Counted from the first letter of the stretch, positions 8,246-17,310 are shown. The stretch: 64,000 nt of DNA from CAWGAJ01 sp963820545 (GCA_963820545.1 CAWGAJ010000002.1:496001-560000), one strand, 5' to 3'. Made by a program: numbers and translations. Notes: generated by a model not told the origin, from the sequence alone.

Positions 8246-8881
8246 ATGTCCCGCATCCTTATTACCTCCGGCCCCACGCGCCAGTATCTCGATCCAGTGC
8301 GGTATTTGACCAATGCCTCCAGCGGGCGCATGGGAGCGGCACTGGCCGAGGCGGCTATCCAGGCCGGCCATGATGTAGTCATAGTCAGCGGGCCGGTCGA
8401 TGTAGTCTATCCGGAAAAGGCAGAGCTGGTTTCGGTCGTCTCGACCGAAGAAATGCTCGAGGCCTGCCTGAAAATCTTTCCCGCCTGCGACGGCCTGATC
8501 GCCGCGGCAGCCCCCTGCGATTATCGGCCCCTCACGGTAGAAAAGAAAAAAATTCGCAAAACCGGCAATGGGCTTAATCTAAAATTGGTGGAAACTCCCG
8601 ACGTGGTCGCCAGTCTGGCCGCCGTCAAACTCAAACAGTGGATGGTCGCTTTCGCCCTGGAAACCGAGGATTCACATATCCGGGCGTTACAAAAACTCGA
8701 ACGAAAAAACTGCGATCTCGTTGTGCTGAACGGTCCCGAGGCAGTGCATGCACTGGACACGTGCGTGGAAATTCTCGATGCCTCGGGCAATGTGGTGGGA
8801 AAATTCACCGGCAGCAAAGAAGATGTGGGGAGACAAATTGTCGACGTAATACAACAACATTTGATACAGAGCCAAGCCTGA
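8246..8881 (+). CDS. coaB: Phosphopantothenate-cysteine ligase (CoaB-type)
   Basis: Joins cysteine to 4'-phosphopantothenate in CoA synthesis, probably via a nucleotide-activated intermediate. The start ILITSGPTRQYLDPVRYLTN, then SSGRMGAALAEAA, the VSGPV motif, the AAAPCDYRP loop and the KIRKTG segment match the CoaB domain; the second half holds the Asp/Asn substrate residues of DLVVLNGPEAV. Length 211 aa corresponds to the C-terminal half of fused CoaBC. The start ATG is directly preceded by CCCCTACTA of a heptamer repeat with no Shine-Dalgarno. Confidence 0.93.
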   Translation: MSRILITSGPTRQYLDPVRYLTNASSGRMGAALAEAAIQAGHDVVIVSGPVDVVYPEKAELVSVVSTEEMLEACLKIFPACDGLIAAAAPCDYRPLTVEKKKIRKTGNGLNLKLVETPDVVASLAAVKLKQWMVAFALETEDSHIRALQKLERKNCDLVVLNGPEAVHALDTCVEILDASGNVVGKFTGSKEDVGRQIVDVIQQHLIQSQA

Positions 8882-8937
8882 AAGGCTTGAATATGAAAGC
8901 CCAGGGCAACGTCCTGGGTAAGTAAGCTTGTTACTTG

Positions 8938-9483
8938 TTACTCGAAAATCTCGCTCACCACCGCGCTGAAACCCGGCAGCAATTGGGCGTCGGCGAGTGT
9001 GTCGGCGGTGTTCAGGACGGAGATGTCGTGAGCGCTTTTGTAGACGGTCACGGATTTGGTTTCCGGATCGACGAGCCAAACGGCACGGCAGCCGGCGTCG
9101 AGCCAATCGCGGATTTTCCCTTGCACTTCGCTTGCCCGATCGTTGGGCGAGAGAACCTCGACGGCTAAATCCGGCGCGCCGTCGAAATAGCCTTGCGGAA
9201 GTTTCTCCGGAAGCCGATCCGCACGGATAAAAGCCACATCCGGAGCGCGAACGGTATCAGGATCGCGGCGGATAATAAACCCGGTTTCCGCGCTCATGAT
9301 TCTGCCTAGCCTGTGGGATTTCACAAAGTTGTCTAAGAGAGACGACAGATTCACGACGATCATGCCATGTTTGGCCCCTGCCGGCGACATCATAATCAGT
9401 TCTCCGCGCACTAACTCGCATCGGCCGAGATTCGGCGTCTGAAAAAGCTCTTCGGCGCTAATAAGGTGTTCGATGGTAACCAT
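8938..9483 (-). CDS. Uma2-family (DUF820) PD-(D/E)XK nuclease-like protein
   Basis: Uma2/DUF820 proteins have a restriction-endonuclease fold and are common in multiple copies in Planctomycetota and cyanobacteria; their biological role is unsettled. The sequence shows the N-terminal SAEELFQTPNLGRCELVRGE, the RAPDVAFIRADRLP block with its Asp, and the catalytic-type motif PDLAVEVLSPNDRASEVQGKIRDWLDAGCRAVWLVDPE (E-V and the following K). Length from the ATG at 9483 is 181 aa, normal for the family. A longer frame exists to 9591, but its extra 36 residues are not conserved-looking. Confidence 0.9.
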   Translation of the reverse strand: MVTIEHLISAEELFQTPNLGRCELVRGELIMMSPAGAKHGMIVVNLSSLLDNFVKSHRLGRIMSAETGFIIRRDPDTVRAPDVAFIRADRLPEKLPQGYFDGAPDLAVEVLSPNDRASEVQGKIRDWLDAGCRAVWLVDPETKSVTVYKSAHDISVLNTADTLADAQLLPGFSAVVSEIFE

Positions 9484-9596
9484 ACTAAAATACACTATAC
9501 GGGAGACGTAGTGATTTGTCAAGAAACGTTCTATCGAAATAGTTGAATTATCGTCAGCCACTGCCTGACCTGCAATCTGACATTTCCGCAATTCAC

Positions 9597-9682
9597 CGAT
9601 TCATTCTGAGCGCAGCGAAGAATCTACGTAGGACTGTATGGCAATGAGTAAGAGATCCTTCGCTGCGCTCAGGATGATGGAA
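9597..9682. repeat. Palindromic repeat, TTCTGAGCGCAGCGAAG family
   Basis: Two inverted arms (CATTCTGAGCGCAGCGAAGA and TCCTTCGCTGCGCTCAGGAT) separated by about 40 bases. Related copies lie at 29033-29124 and, as a single arm, near 52987. Confidence 0.8.
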
Positions 9683-9690
9683 GAGAAATC

Positions 9691-11154
9691 TTACCCCTTC
9701 ACCACGCCGATGGGCCGCAGTCGTGCGACTTTGCTCGCCAGCCCTGCGCGGTGGACTACGTCGACCACCAGGCTAACGTCTTTGTAGGCGGCGGGCTGCT
9801 CTTCGGCCAGGCCTTTCCAGTGGCGGCACTTGGCGATGATGCCTTGTTCGGCCAGTTCGCGGTCAATGCGCCGGCCTTTGGCGCTGGCGATGGCGGCCGT
9901 GCGGCTCATCACCCGGCCCGCGCCGTGGCAGGTGGTGCCAAAGGTCTTTTCCATGCTGCCCGGCTGGCCCACCAGCACCCAACTTGCCCGGCCCATGTCG
10001 CCGGGAATGATCACCGGCTGACCGATATGGCGATATTTCTCAGGCACTTCCCGGTGTCCGGGCGGGAATGCCCGGGTAGCGCCTTTGCGATGCACGCAGA
10101 GCGTCAATTGCTTGCCCTCGATCGTATGCTGCTCCATTTTAGCAATGTTGTGAGCCACGTCGTAAATCAAATTCATTTGCATGGATTCCCAACTACGGTC
10201 GAAGAACTCGGCAAAAATCTCGCGCGTCTGCCACATGAGCAACTGCCGGTTCGCCCAGGCGAAATTGGCCGCCGAGCGCATGGCGCCGAGATATTCCTGG
10301 CCCTCGGGACTGTGGACCGGGGCACAAGCCAATTGCCGGTCAGGCAGTTCAATGCCGTACTTGGCCGGCGCCTTGCGGAGCATGGCCAAGGCATCGTCGC
10401 AAACCTGGTAGCCCAGTCCGCGCGAGCCGGAATGGATCATCACGCAGATCTGACCCAGTTGCAGGCCCATGGCGCGAGCGGCCGCTTCATCGACAATTTC
10501 ATCGACCACTTGGACCTCAAGAAAATGGTTGCCCGAGCCGAGCGTGCCGCATTGATCGCCGCCGCGCGATAGGGCCCTTTGGCTGACGAAATCAGGATTG
10601 GCGCCAGGCAAGCAGCCTCCGGCCTCGGTATTTTCCAGATCGCTGGCAGTGGCCCAGCCGCGATTGGCCAGATACGACGATCCTTCGGCCAAGATGCGGC
10701 GGAGTTCCTTGTGGTCGAAGAGATATGGTCCGCCTTCGCCCACGCCAGCAGGAATGCGGCGGAAGAGCATTTCCATAAGCTGACCGATGCGGGGCATGAC
10801 GTCGGCGACGGAAAGATTGGTGCGCACCAGGCGCACGCCGCAGTTGATGTCGTAGCCCACGCCGCCGGGCGAAATCACGCCGCCCTCGGCAGGATTAGTG
10901 GCCGAAACGCCGCCGATGCAAAACCCGTAGCCCCAATGGATGTCGGGCATGGCCAGGCTGGCCATCTGAATACCCGGCAAAAAAGCCACGTTGGCCACTT
11001 GTTCCGGCGCCTGATCGGTGCGAATCTGTGGGAGCAGTTTATCGTCGGCAAAAATGCGGCCTTCCACGCGCATCCCCGGTTTATAACCGATCGGTATGCG
11101 CCAAGTGCAGTCGTCTATCCGCTCCAAAGGTCCGCTGTAACCTTGTTTTGACAT
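9691..11154 (-). CDS. rtcB: RtcB-family RNA ligase
   Basis: GTP- and Mn-dependent ligase that joins 2',3'-cyclic phosphate (or 3'-phosphate) to 5'-OH RNA ends. The metal-binding Cys is in GGVGYDINCGVRLVRT. Also visible are the DIHWGYGFCIGG block, DQCGTLGSGNHFLEVQVVDE (the Asn/His cluster), MIHSGSRGLGYQVCDD, and the guanylylation His context TTCHGAGRVMSRT. Length 487 aa is normal. The start ATG has GGAG 8 bases upstream. The next gene upstream on the strand is archease, its known activator, about 225 bp away, so an RNA repair or tRNA ligation function is likely. Confidence 0.97.
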   Translation of the reverse strand: MSKQGYSGPLERIDDCTWRIPIGYKPGMRVEGRIFADDKLLPQIRTDQAPEQVANVAFLPGIQMASLAMPDIHWGYGFCIGGVSATNPAEGGVISPGGVGYDINCGVRLVRTNLSVADVMPRIGQLMEMLFRRIPAGVGEGGPYLFDHKELRRILAEGSSYLANRGWATASDLENTEAGGCLPGANPDFVSQRALSRGGDQCGTLGSGNHFLEVQVVDEIVDEAAARAMGLQLGQICVMIHSGSRGLGYQVCDDALAMLRKAPAKYGIELPDRQLACAPVHSPEGQEYLGAMRSAANFAWANRQLLMWQTREIFAEFFDRSWESMQMNLIYDVAHNIAKMEQHTIEGKQLTLCVHRKGATRAFPPGHREVPEKYRHIGQPVIIPGDMGRASWVLVGQPGSMEKTFGTTCHGAGRVMSRTAAIASAKGRRIDRELAEQGIIAKCRHWKGLAEEQPAAYKDVSLVVDVVHRAGLASKVARLRPIGVVKG

Positions 11155-11159
11155 GGTTA

Positions 11160-11378
11160 TTACTCCAGTATTTAGTGGACAGTGGGCGGTGCACGGTGGA
11201 CAGTGTGAAATCGCATGCGGTTTTATTCAAGCAATCAGCTTTCAGCCGTCAGCATTTCATGCTTCTTCGTTCTACGTTCTGACTTCTGCGTTCTTTGTTC
11301 TGCCTTTATCCCTGTCCGCTGTCCGCTGTTCCCTGTCCCCTGTGTGTTATTCATCCTTCATCCTTTATCCTTCATCTT
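11160..11378. repeat. Composite heptamer tandem repeat between archease and rtcB
   Basis: Blocks of GGACAGT/GGGCGGT units, a GCATGCGG hairpin, TTCTGAC/TTCTGCG units, GTCCGCT/GTCCCCT units and CATCCTT units, the same family set as other copies but in reverse-complement arrangement. Confidence 0.85.
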
Positions 11379-11789
11379 TTATATATCAACGATCACTTCG
11401 GCCATCCAGCCGTCTGGTTGTTGCACTACTTTCAGACCGTGCCAGGTGATGGCTTTGATTTCCAAATTGATTTCGTGACGTTTAGGATCGGTTAGTTCGC
11501 CCCGCGCCACGGCCGTCAGGCCGGTGGAGTGAATGTTGACGTTAAAGTTAACCAGCAAGCGCCGCTGAACATGAAACGTAAAAAGCAGTTCGGCCAACCA
11601 GTCGTGCAACAAATCTTCCGCCTCATGGCCTTTGATGGCAAAAAGCATTTCTTCGACCGGCTGAACTTCCTCCAGGTTTGCCACAATGACCGAAAACAAT
11701 GCCCGAGCGGCCTCGGCAAACAGGCTGTTCAGGTCGTTCGCCTTGATTCTCAGCCCCAGATCGGCCGTGTGTTCGAAGGTTTCGTACAT
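11379..11789 (-). CDS. Archease
   Basis: Small protein that accelerates RtcB guanylylation and allows multiple turnovers. It has the canonical start YETFEHTADLGLRIKANDLNSLFAEAARALFSV, with the metal-binding Asp of HTADLG, then AEDLLHDWLAELLFTF and the C-terminal EIKAITWHGLKVVQQPDGWMAEVIVDI with its terminal Asp. Length 136 aa is typical. Position directly upstream of rtcB on the same strand confirms the functional pair. Confidence 0.96.
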   Translation of the reverse strand: MYETFEHTADLGLRIKANDLNSLFAEAARALFSVIVANLEEVQPVEEMLFAIKGHEAEDLLHDWLAELLFTFHVQRRLLVNFNVNIHSTGLTAVARGELTDPKRHEINLEIKAITWHGLKVVQQPDGWMAEVIVDI

Positions 11790-11880
11790 GAAGAGTCTAC
11801 TGTTTCAAGTTTTCAGTTTACAGTTCTGCGTTCTGACTTCTGCGTTCTGCATTTTTTTCATCCCTCATCCTTTTTTCCCA
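11790..11880. repeat. Heptamer repeat (TTTACAG/TTCTGCG/CATCCTT units)
   Basis: Short composite array following the udg gene end; units TTTCAGT/TTACAGT, TTCTGCG, TTCTGAC and CATCCTT/CATCCCT. Its last units encode the C-terminal KKDEG of the glycosylase. Confidence 0.7.
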
Positions 11881-12706
11881 TCTTCATCTCGTTCATCAGC
11901 AGTTTAATATCATCCCAGACTTGTTTTTTGGCGGATGGAGTGCGCAAAACATAAGCCGGATGATACGTGCAAACCACCTTAATGCCGTGATAGTCGTGGA
12001 CGTGACCGCGAAGTTGGCCTATGGAAGCCTCGCTCTGTAGCAGGTTTTGCGCGGCAACGGCGCCCAAACAGCAGATAAATTCGGGTTGGATAATGGCCAA
12101 TTGGCGGTCGAGAAATTCCCGGCACGCGGCGGCCTCGACTGGCAGCGGGGCGCGGTTGTTCGGCGGCCGACAGCGGAGAATGTTAAGGATATACACGTCT
12201 TCGCGCCGCAGTTTCATGCCTTTGACGATAATGTCCGTGAGCAATTCCCCGGCGCGGCCCACAAACGGTTCGCCCAGGCGATCTTCGTCCGCGCCCGGCG
12301 CTTCGCCGCAAAAAACCAATCGCGCGTATGGATTGCCCACGCCGAAAACCGTTTGCGTGCGATTGCGGACAAGTTCCCTACAGCGCTTGCAGGCGGCCAC
12401 GTCCCGGGCAACTTCGGCCAGTGCGCATGAGCGTGGATCAGCAGCAGATTGACGGGCATCAGGCGATGTTACATGCCCAGTCTTAGAGCTTATCCTAGAA
12501 GTCCCCTCTCCCCTTGCGAGAAGCTGCGCAGAAGTCCCCTCTCCGGGCACCACGCAGTAGTCGGCCAGAGGGTTAGGGTGAGGGCTCTTTCTTACTGGCT
12601 TCGGGACTTTGGCCATCATTTGTACTCCGGCCAGTTGCAGACTTTCCAGCTTTTGCACTACCGCCCGGACAGTTCGCGCGCTTGTGGTTTTATTCATTTG
12701 GGACAT
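11858..12706 (-). CDS. Family 4/5 (Fe-S) uracil-DNA glycosylase with an in-frame repeat insertion
   Basis: Removes uracil from DNA in base excision repair. Visible are GEAPGADEDRLGEPFVGRAG (active-site motif 1), ILRCRPPNNRAPLPVEAAAC and an N-terminal CKRC, which supply Cys ligands for a 4Fe-4S cluster, then CLGAVAAQNLL and TYHPAYVLR (motif 3 with its His). Between the N-terminal helix and the catalytic domain, about residues 42-75 (HPNPLADYCVVPGEG and following) are encoded by the CCCTCTCC...GGTGAGGGC repeat present elsewhere in intergenic DNA. This is an in-frame repeat insertion in the normally variable linker. The ATG at 12706 has AAGGAAAAG upstream. Confidence 0.93.
   Translation of the reverse strand: MSQMNKTTSARTVRAVVQKLESLQLAGVQMMAKVPKPVRKSPHPNPLADYCVVPGEGTSAQLLARGEGTSRISSKTGHVTSPDARQSAADPRSCALAEVARDVAACKRCRELVRNRTQTVFGVGNPYARLVFCGEAPGADEDRLGEPFVGRAGELLTDIIVKGMKLRREDVYILNILRCRPPNNRAPLPVEAAACREFLDRQLAIIQPEFICCLGAVAAQNLLQSEASIGQLRGHVHDYHGIKVVCTYHPAYVLRTPSAKKQVWDDIKLLMNEMKMGKKDEG
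12497..12590. repeat. REP-like element inside the glycosylase gene
   Basis: AGTCCCCTCTCCCCTTGCGAG followed by a second, fuller copy AAGTCCCCTCTCCGGGCACC...GTAGTCGGCCAGAGGGTTAGGGTGAGGGC. It is read in frame on the minus strand as part of udg. Confidence 0.85.
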
Positions 12707-12887
12707 CAAAATACTTTTCCTTATACCGCCGGAACTAAGTTATCCGTTATACAGCCGTGTATTGCTAATAACAAAACAGTCTTAAAAATAACCTAGAAAT
12801 GTGGTAAACTATATTTGATGCTCATACGTATCCCTGCAAACTAGTATAGCGCCTTTGAGTAATCACGAAATGGGGGGAAGCATATTT

Positions 12888-12983
12888 ATGCCAAGACGTT
12901 ACAGGCGGGGTAATTGGCACCGGGGGTTTTTGCAGGATTCGCATCTGGGCTTAGAACGTTCAAAAGAGAAAGATTATCATTAA
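12888..12983 (+). CDS. Possible 31-aa basic peptide upstream of der
   Basis: A short frame MPRRYRRGNWHRGFLQDSH...DYH begins at an ATG preceded by the strong purine run GGGGGGAAG 7 bases away and ends 26 bp before der. It is Arg/His-rich. It could be a real small protein or a leader peptide for der, or chance; no homology can be judged from sequence alone. Confidence 0.35.
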   Translation: MPRRYRRGNWHRGFLQDSHLGLERSKEKDYH

Positions 12984-13009
12984 AATAGAGAACTCGGGCG
13001 GATCGGGAA

Positions 13010-14364
13010 ATGGGTGTTCCACAGGTAGTAATTGTCGGCCGGCCTAACGTGGGCAAGTCGAGCATCTTTAATTGGCTCGCCGGGCGGCGGCTTGCCATTG
13101 TGGATCCGACCGCGGGCGTAACCCGGGATCGGGTCACCCATCTGATCGAAATCCGCGGCCGCTTCGCCGAGCTGGTCGATACCGGGGGTATGGGGCTGGA
13201 TGACGTGGACAATCTCACCAATCTGGTCGAAGAACAAATCCAAATGGCGGTCGATTCCGCCCATCTAATTCTTTTCGTGGTCGACACCCGGGAAGGCCAC
13301 ATGCCTCTGGATCACGAGGTGGCCAAGCGTCTGCGATACATTACCACGCCGGTCTTGCTGGTGGCCAATAAAACCGATAACGAAAAATTCGCTTCCCAGG
13401 CCGATGAGTTTTACCGCTTCGGCCGGAAAATGATCCGCGTCAGCGCCAAAGAGAATCGCGGCAAGGAGGAATTGCTCGAGGAAATATATCAGCGTCTGCC
13501 CGAGCCTGCGCCCGACCAGTCCCCGCCCGAGGAAGCGATCATGAAAGTGGCCATCGTGGGTCGCCGCAATACGGGCAAGAGCACGCTGGTGAATACCTTG
13601 GCGCAGGCCGAGCGGATGATCGTCAGCGAAGTTCCAGGTACGACTCGCGACAGCGTCGACGTGCACTTCGAGCTCGACGGCAAGGCGTTTATCGCCATCG
13701 ACACGCCGGGTTTTCGCCGCCACAAGAACATCAACACCGACGTGGATTTTTACAGCACCCACCGGGCCGAGCGGAGCATCCGCCGGGCCGATGTATCGCT
13801 TTTGTTTTTCGACGCCTCGCAGCGCATCAGCAAAGTGGACAAGCAACTCTGCGACTACATTGCCCGGCAGTACAAACCCTGCATGTTCGTGGTCAACAAG
13901 TGGGATCTCAAGGCCGGCTCCATGCCCACGGAAAAATGGGTAACCTACCTGCGCGACACGTTTCGCACAATGTGGCATGTGCCGATTGCCTTTGTTACCG
14001 GCCGGACGGGCAAGAATGTCAAGGCCATGCTCAATCATGCCCAAATGCTGTTTAAGCAGTCGCTCTGCCGGATCGGCACGCCCAAATTGAACAAACTGCT
14101 GCGCAAGGTCTTGGAGGCGAATCCTCCGCCCGATCATCAAGGCCGCAGCGTGAAGATTTTTTATGCCGTCCAGGTGGCCGTGCAGCCGCCCACGGTCGTG
14201 CTGTTCTGCAACGAACCTCGCGCCTTTCCGCGCAATATCAACGCTATTTATTAGGAGTTTTTCGCGATAACCTGCCCTTTGGCGAGGTCCCCATCAAGCT
14301 TTACCTCCGCAAGCGCCAGCACAGCGACCAGCGCGATGATATCCATTCCAAGCTGAAACGTTAA
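13010..14364 (+). CDS. der: Ribosome-associated GTPase Der (one apparent frameshift)
   Basis: Double GTPase needed for 50S subunit maturation. The first G domain has GRPNVGKSS, DTGGMGL and VANKTD. The second has GRRNTGKSTLVN, DTPGFRRHKNI, VVNKWD and the switch GTTRDSV. The C-terminal KH-like domain breaks at 14233. The reading frame stops at 14254 after AFPRNINAIY, whereas one extra C gives AFPRQYQRYLLGVFRDNLPF and on to KLYLRKRQHSDQRDD...KLKR, a normal Der ending (451 aa). I treat this as one intact gene with a likely missing C. No obvious Shine-Dalgarno except GGGCGGATCGGG. Confidence 0.95.
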
Positions 14365-14389
14365 ACCCTCGCCCCTATTCCCTACTTAT

Positions 14390-15499
14390 ATGATCATTGG
14401 CGTACCAAAAGAGATCAAGCAGGATGAATATCGCGTGGCGATCTTGCCGGTGGGAGTTGAACAACTTACCCGCGCCGGCCATAAAGTGCTGATCGAAGCC
14501 TCCGCCGGCCTGGGCGCCGGTCTGGAGGATAACGATTATCTCCGTCATGGCGCTGAACTGGTCGTGGGGCACGAGGAAATCTTCAACCGTTCCGAGCTGA
14601 TCCTCAAAGTAAAAGAACCGCAGCCCAGCGAAGTGGCGCTCTTGCGTCGCGCACAGGTTGTAATGGGCTATTTCCACCTGGCCGCCAACCGCAATTTGAC
14701 CGAAGCCCTGCTCCGCTCCGGCTGCCTTGCCGTGGCCTTGGAAACCCTGCGCCAGGACAACGGAGTGATGCCGCTTCTGATCCCCATGAGCCAGATCGCC
14801 GGACGAATGAGCATCCAACAGGGGGCCAAATACCTGGAACGTCCGCAGATGGGCCGGGGCGTTCTCTTGGCGGGCGTGCCCGGAGTGGAACCCGCTCATA
14901 TTACCATTCTGGGTGGCGGCGTAGTGGGCACAAATGCCGCCCAGGTTGCCGCTTCCTTCCGCGCCAACATCGCTATCTTGGACATCAACATGGAACGGTT
15001 GTGGCATCTCGACGAAATTATGCCCTCTAACATCGCCTTGATTTACTGCGACCGTCACGCCGTTCGCGAGCAACTCAAACGGGCCGACCTGGTCATCGGC
15101 GCAGTGCATGTTTCCGGCGCCAAAGCGACAATATTGATCGAAGAGGAAGACCTGAAGCTGATGAAGCCGGGCAGCGTGATCGTTGACGTGGCCATCGATC
15201 AAGGCGGATGCGCGGCCACCAGCCGGCCCACCACGCACAGCAATCCCACTTATGTGGTCCATCAGGTGGTGCATTATTGCGTGCCCAACATGCCCGGGGC
15301 GGTCAGCCGGACCAGCACCTTTGCCTTTTGCAATGCCTCGTTGCCCTGGGTGCTTGAGGTTGCCAACCGCGGATTGCTGCCCGCGGCCGAGTCAATTCGG
15401 CCCATTGCCCGGGCGATCAATATCTACCAAGGCGAAATTACCCACCGTGCTGTGGCCGAAACCTTTGCCATGCCGTATAATCCGCGGTTTGAGGTGTGA
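14390..15499 (+). CDS. ald: Alanine dehydrogenase
   Basis: NAD-dependent oxidative deamination of L-alanine to pyruvate. The N-terminal MIIGVPKEIKQDEYRVAILP, the substrate Lys/His region LILKVKEPQPSE and MGYFHLAANR, the Rossmann motif ITILGGGVVGTNAA and the C-terminal VPNMPGAVSRTST are all diagnostic. Length 369 aa is normal. It starts 26 bp after the corrected der end, with a CCCCTATTCCCTACTT heptamer remnant in place of a ribosome binding site. Confidence 0.97.
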   Translation: MIIGVPKEIKQDEYRVAILPVGVEQLTRAGHKVLIEASAGLGAGLEDNDYLRHGAELVVGHEEIFNRSELILKVKEPQPSEVALLRRAQVVMGYFHLAANRNLTEALLRSGCLAVALETLRQDNGVMPLLIPMSQIAGRMSIQQGAKYLERPQMGRGVLLAGVPGVEPAHITILGGGVVGTNAAQVAASFRANIAILDINMERLWHLDEIMPSNIALIYCDRHAVREQLKRADLVIGAVHVSGAKATILIEEEDLKLMKPGSVIVDVAIDQGGCAATSRPTTHSNPTYVVHQVVHYCVPNMPGAVSRTSTFAFCNASLPWVLEVANRGLLPAAESIRPIARAINIYQGEITHRAVAETFAMPYNPRFEV

Positions 15500-15510
15500 G
15501 CCTGTCCCAA

Positions 15511-15566
15511 AAGTCCCCACGCCGGGCACCACGCAGTGGTCGGGGAGAGGGTTAGGATGAGGGCAT
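15511..15566. repeat. REP-like element after ald
   Basis: AAAAGTCCCCACGCCGGGCA through GGTCGGGGAGAGGGTTAGGATGAGGGC, a full copy of the window's main REP-like family. Confidence 0.8.
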
Positions 15567-15602
15567 ACTATTGAGCCATAAGAATGTAATCTCATATCAG
15601 AT

Positions 15603-15627
15603 AGCCGGCGGCTAACAGCCGCCGGAT
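15603..15627. terminator. Stem-loop CCGGCGGCT...AGCCGCCGG
   Basis: A perfect 9-bp GC-rich stem with a 3-5 base loop between ald and purE. There is no T-run, so it may be a repeat-type hairpin rather than a Rho-independent terminator. Confidence 0.45.
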
Positions 15628-15735
15628 TGACCGTAATTAACATAAATCCCATATCATATTACGGCGCCTCTCTGACTTTCATTTTTATGCTAGGTTTTAT
15701 GTAAATGAACCTTTTTTAAGAAAGGGGTAGAAAAC

Positions 15736-16260
15736 ATGACGGAACAAACCATGCCCCAGGTGGGCATTGTCATGGGCAGCGACAGCGATTGGCCCAAAAT
15801 CCAGGCGGCGGCCGTGGCCTTGGAGGAATTCGACATTTCTTACGAGGTGCGCGTGATGAGCGCCCACCGCACGCCCGAGATGGTACGCCAATATGCCACC
15901 ATGGCGGCGGCAAGAGGGATAAAAGTGCTCATCGCGGCGGCTGGCGGGGCGGCCCATCTGGCTGGAGCCGTGGCCTCGCACACCACCTTGCCCGTGATCG
16001 GCATACCCGTGCCCACCGACGTACTCGGCGGTCTGGATTCGCTCCTGTCCACCGTGCAGATGCCCGGCGACATACCCGTGGCTACCGTGGGCGTGGGCGG
16101 CGGCGGGCCCAGAAACGCCGGGCTCCTGGCCGTGCAAATCCTGGCCCTTGCCGACGCCGCCCTGCAAGAAAAACTGGCCCAGTTCAAACACAAACTCGCC
16201 GAAAAAGTTAACGCCAAAGACGACGCCCTGCAAACCGCGGTAGCCAAACATAAAAGGTGA
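15736..16260 (+). CDS. purE: N5-carboxyaminoimidazole ribonucleotide mutase
   Basis: Purine biosynthesis enzyme moving the carboxyl group to give CAIR. The motifs VGIVMGSDSDWPKIQAA, VMSAHRTPEMV, IAAAGGAAHLAGAVASHTTLPVIGIPV and GLDSLLSTVQMPGDIPVATV are those of class I PurE. The protein is 174 aa, with a ~15-residue charged tail. The ribosome binding site AGAAAGGGG precedes the ATG. purK is not adjacent. The stop is followed one base later by the mtnA start. Confidence 0.97.
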   Translation: MTEQTMPQVGIVMGSDSDWPKIQAAAVALEEFDISYEVRVMSAHRTPEMVRQYATMAAARGIKVLIAAAGGAAHLAGAVASHTTLPVIGIPVPTDVLGGLDSLLSTVQMPGDIPVATVGVGGGGPRNAGLLAVQILALADAALQEKLAQFKHKLAEKVNAKDDALQTAVAKHKR

Positions 16261-16261
16261 C

Positions 16262-17310
16262 ATGAAATCGCTAGATACTCTCCGCTGGATCGGCGGCCTG
16301 GATGGGCACTTGTGTCTTATCGACCAAACGCGCCTGCCCGTGGAACTGGTAGAAATCGATTGTTGCAATGTCCAGGCCGTCTATCAGGCCATCAAAACCC
16401 TGCAAATCCGCGGTGCCCCGGCCATCGGCATTGCCGCGGCGTACGGCCTGTGTATCGGCCTGCAGTCGGTTATCGAGAAAGATCAAGCGGCTTTCTTTAA
16501 GCGGCTTGACGAAATTGTCGAATATCTTGCCGCCAGCCGGCCCACGGCAATAAATCTGTTTTGGGCGCTGAAGCGCATGAAAGCCAAGGCCGAGCAACTC
16601 CGCGGCCGGCCCAACACGGAGATCGCCGCTGCCCTGCTCGATGAAGCCCGGGCAATCCACGAGGAAGACCGCCAAATGTGCCGGGCAATCGGCCGACATG
16701 GCGCGGAATTGCTCCGCTCTGGGCAGGGCGTCTTGACCCATTGCAATGCCGGCGGCCTGGCCACCTCGGACTACGGCACGGCCCTGGCCGTGATCTTTGC
16801 CGCAATCGAAGCGGGCAAAACCTTGCACGTTTTCGTGGACGAAACCCGGCCGCTGCTGCAAGGCGCACGCCTCACGGCCTGGGAATTACACCAGCGCGGC
16901 ATCGACGCCACTTTGATCTGCGACTCCATGGCCGCCCAAGTCATGCGCGAAGGCCGCGTGCAGGCAGTGATCACCGGCGCTGATCGCATTGCCGCCAACG
17001 GCGACGCGGCCAATAAGGTGGGCACCTATGGCCTGGCCGTGCTGGCCAAGGCCCACAATATTCCATTTTACATTGCTGCGCCCTCAAGCACTTTTGACTT
17101 ATCTATTGCCAGCGGCGCGGAAATTCCCATTGAACAGCGCGATTCTCGCGAAATCACGCACGGCTTCGGCGCCAAACCGCCCCCGAAGGCATCGCCGTCT
17201 ACAATCCCGCCTTTGACGTCACCCCCGCCAATCTCATCACCGCCATCATCTGCGACCGTGGCGTAATCCGGCCTGTAACGCGGGAAAAGATTGCTGAAGT
17301 GTTGAAATAG
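16262..17310 (+). CDS. mtnA: S-methyl-5-thioribose-1-phosphate isomerase (one apparent frameshift)
   Basis: Aldose-ketose isomerase of the methionine salvage pathway, related to eIF2B. It shows IRGAPAIGIAAAYG, the catalytic Cys context THCNAGGLATSDYGTALAV, the DETRPLLQGARLTAWEL motif and the catalytic Asp in ITGADRIAANGDAANKVGTYGLAVLA. The frame breaks at 17168-17173 within GGCGCC: the first frame ends in a low-complexity Pro/Ser tail at 17266. Adding one C gives QTAPEGIAVYNPAFDVTPAN and ends at 17310 after KIAEVLK, a 349-aa protein of the usual size. The start overlaps the purE stop region, suggesting co-translation. Confidence 0.94.
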
